Shown here in pieces: positions 57,205-64,000 of a stretch of DNA of 64,000 nucleotides. Position numbers and translations under genes: made by a program. This DNA is from Limonium bicolor. Taxonomy: Eukaryota; Streptophyta; Magnoliopsida; Caryophyllales; Plumbaginaceae. The DNA is taken from the NCBI GenBank assembly GCA_023374045.1, contig CM041776.1, positions 125,517,733 to 125,581,732 on the forward strand, given 5' to 3'. Each line of letters begins with the position of its first letter. The stretch's first letter is position 1. The notes beneath the pieces are model-generated. The model was not told the DNA's origin, did no database searches, and saw only the letters and a program-made list of their open reading frames with translations.

Positions 57205-57475
57205 TATAATTCAGTCGCGCGACCTTCTTCTTCTTCCTCCTCTCCTGTGGCTAACCCTCTCTGTTGCGACGGCGATTTACAGAGCGACGAGGAGCTCGAC
57301 GCTGCGACCGCCCACGCCACTGCCGCCCCCACCGTTTGCGCGCCACCGTCTGCGCGCCACCGCTCTGCCTCCGTCGCCGTCGCCCTAACAGCCCACCGGT
57401 TCGCAGCGTCGATTTGTTGCGCGACTGAACAGAAAAACGAGGTTAGATTTAACTTCGTTTTTGGTTTGTTTAATT
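57205..57475 (+). other. CACTA-2 GC-rich leader exon
   Basis: CGCGACCTTCTTCTTCTTCC then GTTGCGACGGCGATTTACAGAGCGAC match the leader of CACTA-1 around 12465-12535. A 76-codon Ala-rich frame (57247-57477) is open only because of GC content. A donor-like GAG|GTTAGATT lies at ~57441. Confidence 0.5.
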
Positions 57476-57842
57476 GAAATGTTATTTGTATTGTGGTAGA
57501 TTCGAGACTGATTTGTTCTGATTGTTGGTTTAGTGCGATTTTTTGGAGTTGTTGAGTGTTTGTTTCTGAAATTGTGGAACTAGAAACCGTGAGCTATATG
57601 TTGTATTTAGACATTGAAACCAAATTTAGTTTCCGGCTAACTGAAATTATATGACTGCGAAATTGAGCCCATAAAATTGGGCTAGGATCTCGAAATGGTA
57701 GAAGTTTGTGGCTGTTATTGATTTCCGAAAATTTGATTCAACATTGGTGTTGTTATTCTATGCAGAAATATGGTTCTTAGGTTATTGAAGGGTTCCGAAA
57801 ATTAAGACCTTGTTTGTTCATTATTCTACAATAAAATAATTT

Positions 57843-58443
57843 TTGATATTTTAAAATTCACAATATAAATTTATGTAAGAAAAACAAAAAGATATTCATC
57901 AAGAGTTTTAATTATGAATAATTGTTTTTATGGATAAAACTAAAAAAATTTTTTTGAAAAAGTAACTTTTGTGAAGTCATATTAACATATTCAACTATAT
58001 ATGACAATTAAAATTACTATAACTCATAATGAAACTATCCATAGAAAACCACACGATAAAAATTTAAGTAAAATAATCATTACTATGTGTATAGTGTCTA
58101 ATATATATTAATTTTATATACAGAACATAAATAGATCACATCTTTTGATATTTTTAAAATTCACAATATAATTTAAGTAAGAAAATATAAAAAGATATTC
58201 ATTAAGTTTTAATTATGAATAATTATTTTTTGGATAAAAGTAAAAAAAAATTTTAAAATTTTTTTTTAACTTTTTGTGAAGTCATATTAACATCTTCAAC
58301 TATATGACAATTAAAAATAACATAACTCATAATGAAAATGACTATAGAAAACCACACGATAAAAATATAAGTAAATAAATATTACTTTGTGTTTAGTTTC
58401 TAATATGATATTAATATTATATACAGAACATAAATAGATCACA
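57843..58443 (+). repeat. Tandem duplication of about 300 bp
   Basis: TTGATATTTTAAAATTCACA at 57843 recurs at 58145. Both copies run through CATAGAAAACCACACGATAA and end CAGAACATAAATAGATCACA. Scattered indels show an old duplication. Confidence 0.85.
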
Positions 58444-58883
58444 CGTTTTGACTATTCATATACTTAATGCAAAAAACAATCTTCTAAGTTTTATTTTTAT
58501 GTGTTTCTTAATCTATTAAATGCATATATAATCATCAACTAAGAAACATTTTGATTAGAGGAAAGTATTATGTTTAACTTCCAACTATTAATAATATACA
58601 ATGTATTAATTTAAAAAACAAACCACTATAATAGAACACAACAATTATTGATTTAATTCTTGTAGTTTCAAATTGTCAATTTGGTTTATTGAACTATAGG
58701 AAACTAATAGAAAATCTAAAACTTAATTTTAATACAAAAATTCTTCAATTATCAATTAACCGACGCTTACACTACTTGGTTAATCGAAACTGAATCCTCA
58801 ATTGGTGTATTTTGTTTATTGTAGCGCAGTTGTTGATTTCTAATTTATTAGTGTGTGGATAATTGTATATAGTTATATTGTTT

Positions 58884-59427
58884 GCGATTAAGGATGGATG
58901 TTGCCAATTGTTGAATTTGTTTGTCGTGGTGAATAATATATTGGTGAATGCTTAATGATAAGCATGAGATTGGCATGATTACACAAAGGTCATGCCGAAT
59001 TTTTTCAAGAATTGTATTAGTTTCATTAATTAACTTCAATTATTTGTTGTTTTGTGTAGCAATTAATCTACGTCTCTTCCTTCCTCATTCCTTGCTTCCC
59101 CGCTGTCTGCACTAATTGGGGTGGTCTCTGCTTCTTCTTCCTCATTTATTCTGCTGTGGAGTAAGAGTGAAAAGGTAACATCTTCATCTATCTTTTCCTA
59201 TGTTTGTTTAATTAATTAATGCGAAAAAGTGGTTGTGGTTAATATTGAGTGATTGTGAATAAGGATGGTTGCTGTCAATTGTTGAATTTATTTGTCGTGG
59301 TAAATAAGATATTGGTGAATGCTTAATGATAAGCATGGGATTAACACGATTACGCACAGTTCATGCCGAATTTTTCTAGAATCGTATTAGTCTTATTAAT
59401 TAATATTATTTGTTATTTGTACCAGTA
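58884..59427 (+). repeat. Dispersed direct repeat of about 170 bp
   Basis: AAGGATGGATGTTGCCAATT at ~58889 and AAGGATGGTTGCTGTCAATT at ~59261. They share GGTGAATGCTTAATGATAAG and CATGCCGAATTTTT. Each copy ends at an AG that could be a splice acceptor. Confidence 0.8.
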
Positions 59428-59749
59428 CTTTCCCAGCCCATCACCAAAGCAGTCTCCTAGCTTCCTCCTCTGTACAACCTTAAAACAAGTAAGTAATTAC
59501 ACTTTATTTTTTGTTTTAATAATGCAATGATTTGGAAGTTAAATTAAATGTGTTAGAATTGTTAGAATAAGGCTAGATTAGTTACGTTGGAACGTTAGAG
59601 TACTTAGGCTACGTTAGTTTGGTTGGAACCATAGAGTAGTGCTGAGTTTGGTTGCAACCGTACATCCAGTAGAAACATGCTCCATATACAAATGCAGACA
59701 AAACTGATAGACAAATCAATCTGAAACTTGTTTTGTTTTCACATATAGA

Positions 59750-61038
59750 ATGGAGCGTGACTGGATGTACGGTGATCGAGGGGATCACTACTTTGATGAG
59801 AAGCTGAAAGAGTTTCTCAAAGCGGCAGTGCAACACAAGGACAGACAAAGGCGGACAATATTTCATGTCCTTGTGTTGACTGTGGGGTCGTAAGGAAATT
59901 TGTAGACATTGAGGAAATTAGATTTCATCTTAAATCCCGTGGATTCATGCCACATTACAAAAGATGGAATTTTCATGGAGAAACTGTTGCAGCTAGTGCT
60001 TCAACATCATCAAGTGCTCATGATCCACGTTACACAAGTACCGCCCACACCTTCAATACCATCAATGAGTCGGTACCGTTAAGTGATTCAGGATTCGATG
60101 ACAGTGAGACCACTCACCATGATGAGTAAATGGATGAAATGTTAGAAAATGTTGCGGATACTTTTGTCGATAAGCCGGAAGAGTATCAAAGATTGTTGGA
60201 CGCATCGAAGACACCTTTGTACCCTTCATGCGTGAAATACACAAAATTGACTGCTGTACTTAATTTGTTCAACTTAAAGGGGAAATATGGAGTTGGTGAC
60301 AAGTGTTTCACTTCATTTCTAGAGCTGATACATGATATGCTTCCTGATGAGAATGGTCTTCCTACATCCACCTACGAGGCAAAGAAATGGATGTGTCCAA
60401 TGGGAGTTGAATATAAAAGATTCATGCTTGCCCAAATAACTGTGTGCTTTATAGGGGTGAATACGAACATCTAGACAAGTGTCCTAAATGTTTGTTGTCC
60501 CGTACAAGGACACGGATGAGGATTCCTCCTTTCAGAAAAAAATCGTCCAGTGAAATTATTGTGGTACTTGCCGATAATTCATAGATTCAAACGGTTGTTT
60601 GCCAACCCGAAAGATGCGAAGAACTTACGTTGGCACGCGGATGGTAGAAAAATTGATGATAAATTAAGACATCCTGCAGACGGACCTCAGTGGAGAAATA
60701 TCAACAGAAAATTCAAACATCATTTTAGGGATAAGGATAGGAATCTGAGACTTGGATTGTGTACCGATGGGATGAACCCGTATGGCACGTTGAGCAGTCA
60801 GCACAGCACTTGGCCGGTGCTACTAGTGATCTACAATTTACCGTCATGGCTGTGCATGAAACGAAAATACATTATGTTATTACTCCTAATTTCTGGTCCA
60901 AAGCAACCTGGTCATAACATTGACGTATATCTTGCACCACTGATCGACGATCTGAACTTGTTATGGAATGAAGGGACAGTGGTATATGATGCTCATGCGA
61001 AAGAAAATTTCACACTGAAGGCGATGTTGTTCTGTACT
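59750..61038 (+). pseudogene. TNP2-like CACTA transposase, N-terminal to mid part
   Basis: TNP2 is the catalytic transposase of plant CACTA elements. The start MERDWMYGD at 59750 is followed, after a frameshift near 59855, by the transposase-associated zinc domain CPCVDCG ... HLKSRGFMPHYKRW (59865-59970). An in-frame TAA at 60127 precedes a second block (60140-60415), then HACPNNCVLYRGEYEHL after another frameshift at ~60418, and the Transposase_21 core in a third frame from 60550 (LLWYLPIIHRFKRLFANP, RHPADGPQWRNINRKF, RLGLCTDGMNPYGT, YNLPSWLCMKRKY, GPKQPGHNIDVYLAPLI). It stops at MLFCT where the LTR begins. Dead. Confidence 0.85.
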
Positions 61039-64000
61039 TGTAACACCCCTATTCCTAAACCTGTAATAAACATCACGAGTCGTAGCAAAATAAAAAGCGT
61101 CGCAGCGGAAAATTAAACTACCTAACCATGGTGTTACACGCCGTTACTCACCCTTGTGAGCAACCAGGCAACCATACACTAACCATCAACTATTCAACGC
61201 TGTGATGAAGAGATACTGAGCACCCTGAATATACAAACCAAGTTCTAAACCAGATGAGCAACTAAGGGAAATACAACAATCCCAAATACAGTACATAAAC
61301 ATACAACAGGTGTTTATTAAAACACACTGCTACCCTGTTTCCCGCACTCCGGCTTGTGTATTCTTCAAAGACCTGAAATGTTTGGCCCAATGAAGGGCTC
61401 AGCAAACTATGCTGGTAAGCTAAATGTAGTCCTAAGTCATCTAGATTTCCTTAAGTTGTTTTAGCCATCTTGATATTAGATTCATTACAGATTATCCGAT
61501 TTACAAGAATAACAGAAATACTGTAAACACTGAGCAATAGCATAACAATTCACATGCAACACATAGTGTTGATAATACACATCAAACAATAATCAATACC
61601 AGATAAGATGTAAATATTTAACACCTGAACTTGTTAGTAGGTCACATGACCCTTAACCTTTTAAACCATCCACTTAATAACTTGTGAAAGATTGACAATA
61701 TGTCCACTGGGTTCCAAAGGAACCGTTACCAGCTGACCTTATGGCCCTAGATAATATTGACCGATTCGGTCGAAACTGTGCACCAACGGCAGTGCATTCC
61801 GCCATCCCGAATGTGCTGATGGATTTCCTTTGAGTGACTTCCCATTGAAGTCTCTCGTAGTGATCACAATGCGCAACCAGAAGTCGAAACGATCCGGATT
61901 CCTCTCATAAGAAGTTAGTCCTTTTTGTCTGTGATATAATGATTCAATTAAGACTATAACATTAGACCTTTGTTAGGTTCAATAATACCTGAAGGTCAGT
62001 TAGTCTCCTTTTTTTACAGTTTAGATGTACAAGCTTTAGTCACAAGACTTTTGCGTATAAATATAACGCAACAATTTAAGCAACACCACATACAATATCA
62101 TTCACATAAAATCATAGATATCGTTCTTAAACATTTAAACACATAATGTCTGGACCTTAGGATAATTCTTAGGACATTCAGACCACACAATTAACATACC
62201 GTTCACCGGGGTAATTGCTAGCTTGACAATTCCTCCTGCTCTAGTAATTCTTTCCCGTACGCTGTTGTTCATACATGAAATAACGTATACTTATTAATAT
62301 GACTGTCCACTAATTATTACAGTACAGTCACGGTAGAGTTTATTCTCGTTGTATACTAAGTCTGTAAGTTATTTGTTTTCCCCCGGTTATTTAAACAGCG
62401 GCTCTAGAAACCCTAACAGTTCATCATTTATGTGAAGTTCACATGTGATAATGAATTATCGTTATACGTTATAACTTTATCTCATTAACTACATACTCAT
62501 AATTATTTCAACTTATCTCTTATATCATATCATATAGTTATTCACGTTATAACCACCTATTTTATAAACTTTATATTATATTTCATAATGTCCCATAGTA
62601 CATTATATTACATAATTTAATTTTTTTTTCTTTTATTAAATTACAATACCAACATAATAATTCGGTATTTATTACTTGTACCGAATAGCTTTTATAATTT
62701 ACCAATTGACCACAAGTACCTTTTCGGTTTTATTATTAACTTTCATATAATTACATTTGAACTCTTAAAACTTTATATGTGTTACATGTTAACTTATAAG
62801 TTATAATTTTATCATTTAGTTATCTTAATTACCGAAAGACCCATATTTTTTTTACAAATTATATTTTCGCCCCTAATCAAATCGGTTTTACATATATAAT
62901 TTTATAAATTACATATTCTCCCCAAAACTTATATAAACTTAATATCTTATGTCATAAATCATTTTAACCCAAGGTTTTTGGTCAACACTTTGACCAAGAC
63001 TTAAATTTCATATTAATACTTTAATATACCCATAAAATCCTATATATTCTCGGTTATTATAATTTATATACCAAATCTTCAAAATTTACATTTTAGCCAC
63101 ATACTTATTAAAATATCCATTTAAATACTTGTAGCTATTTCTAATATTCCCAAAATTTATAATATAAGTTATTACACTTTTATATATGTTAAAATTCACC
63201 AAACCTCATATAATGCTCTCGGCCCTATTTTAATTTCATCATATGGTTTTTTTAAAACTTGATTTAACTTTATAATAAATACATATAAATGTATGTAAGC
63301 CATATAACACTTTTAAAAATTATGCTAATGACTTAGAATGATTATAAACTCAATATAGGACATTTAACCCTCAAATATTCGGTTTGAATATATGCATCTT
63401 AATTAATTTTTGTGACACATATTTAATACCTTAAGGTAATAATCTTACCTTACATGTTATAAATTATTTTCTTGACAATATAGCCTATGATTTTCGGCCT
63501 TAACTATTTAGGGGTTATACATAATAATTTTTATACCAAGTTTGAAGCTTAAATCAAGCTTAAACTTAATAAACCTTAATTTTATAAACTTACCCTTTAA
63601 ATCAAGACAATTCTTGTACTTGATTTTTCCTTGGATTTCCAAGCTCTTCAAATGCTATTGTTGAAGAATTTTCGGCTCCTTGTACACATTTAGGAGATCC
63701 ATTTGTTAGACTTCTAACAAGAGTTATAAATATAATTGTAGTAATTTTTACAAGAGTTTACCTTAGGAATTTATCAAGGTATTTTTGATACACCTTGGGA
63801 TGGTTGTAGAGCTAGATTCCTTCATGAAATGATGAAGAAAACAAGGTTTAGAAGCTCATAATTTTCGGAGATAGCTTAAGGAACTCGTTTAGGATTTTCA
63901 CCACAACTTACCAAAATTTCCAGATTGCGCACTCTCTACGGTTTTTGTCACCCAGAGCTGAAATGACCACGAAAATTAATGATCTCTATATTGATGGAAA
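61039..64000 (-). repeat. Third Tekay-family LTR, partial
   Basis: Starts TGTAACACCCC in plus orientation and aligns with 33362-~36500 and the two parts of the right LTR. More diverged from both than they are from each other; for example the block at 61940-62060 keeps the GTCAGTTAGTCT site uninterrupted. Inserted into the TNP2 pseudogene. Runs off the window, so it cannot be said whether it is a solo LTR or part of a full element. Confidence 0.85.

Larger units (their letters stand above)
57476..59749 (+). other. CACTA-2 intron-like region with internal duplications
   Basis: AT-rich, no supported coding frame. Contains a tandem duplication of about 300 bp (57843-58140 and 58144-58443) and a separate ~170-bp direct repeat (58884-59060 and 59254-59427). 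Short pyrimidine-rich blocks after each of the latter (59060-59170 and 59428-59488) may be leader exons. Confidence 0.5.
56955..61038 (+). mobile_element. CACTA-2: CACTA transposon, left part
   Basis: Left terminus AACTAGTACAGAAATGG (CACTA with the first C changed to A, or border one base off), followed by subterminal CAGCGGTT repeats, a GC-rich leader, a long AT-rich intron-like region and a TNP2-type transposase pseudogene. The right end is not in the window because a Tekay-family LTR interrupts at 61039. Confidence 0.75.

Noticed and set aside
57247..57477. Ala-rich 76-codon ORF
   Set aside because: Lies in the GC-rich leader shared with CACTA-1; no domain, and the equivalent frame is not kept in CACTA-1.

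Overview
The window is eukaryotic, from a higher plant and most likely a eudicot. The evidence is spliced exons with GT/AG borders, plant retrotransposon lineages, CACTA DNA transposons, a plant mobile domain (PMD) gene, an F-box/FBD gene remnant and a plant LINE ORF1 with an RRM. I see no bacterial-style gene, rRNA, tRNA gene or CRISPR array. Nearly all of it is transposable elements nested in one another. Clear host-gene material is limited to an F-box/FBD tail (~26.0-26.75 kb) and perhaps a membrane-protein fragment (~11.2-12.0 kb).

Layout. 1-6122: 3' part of a non-autonomous Athila-like LTR retrotransposon (A1, + strand) with a broken gag and an open protease but no reverse transcriptase. 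6123 to ~9640: tail (tandem repeats, polypurine tract) and LTR of a Tat-like element, B-plus. ~9.7-12.0 kb: sparse host-like sequence with a duplication, a CA microsatellite and possible exons. 12019-17031: complete CACTA transposon (CACTA-1) with terminal inverted repeats, an ATG target duplication and a decayed Transposase_24-type gene. 17.4-17.8 kb: LINE ORF1 relic. 19.5-24.3 kb: a promoter-like leader followed by a decayed multi-exon PMD gene. 25.1-25.8 kb: three adjacent minisatellites. 26.0-26.75 kb: F-box/FBD remnant. 26836-29876: an ORF1-only LINE insertion, minus strand, with a 15-bp target duplication and poly(A). ~30.0-30.3 kb: RNase H relic. 30578-~31225: 5' end of a Ty1/copia element. 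~31226-33361: LTR and repeat tail of a second Tat-like element, B-minus.

33362-56758 is a chromodomain Ty3/gypsy element (Tekay/Del-like, minus strand) with LTRs of about 5.2 kb, an initiator-Met PBS, gag, protease, RT, RNase H, integrase and a chromodomain. It has a perfect CTAGG target duplication inside B-minus. Its right-hand (5') LTR is split by a young non-autonomous Athila-like element, A2 (46248-52597, + strand), with near-identical 2.0-kb LTRs, a tRNA-Asp PBS and one intact 320-codon ORF with two zinc knuckles. The B-minus repeat array resumes at 56759 and is interrupted at about 56955 by a second CACTA element (CACTA-2) with a TNP2-type transposase pseudogene. CACTA-2 is cut at 61039 by another Tekay-family LTR that runs off the window.

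The genes do not form a pathway. A1, A2, CACTA-1 and the ORF1-only LINE all lack a key enzyme as far as visible, so they would depend on machinery supplied in trans. The point most worth follow-up is the A1/A2 family, whose members share LTR ends and 3' halves but carry different protein modules and different GC-rich arrays inside the LTR.
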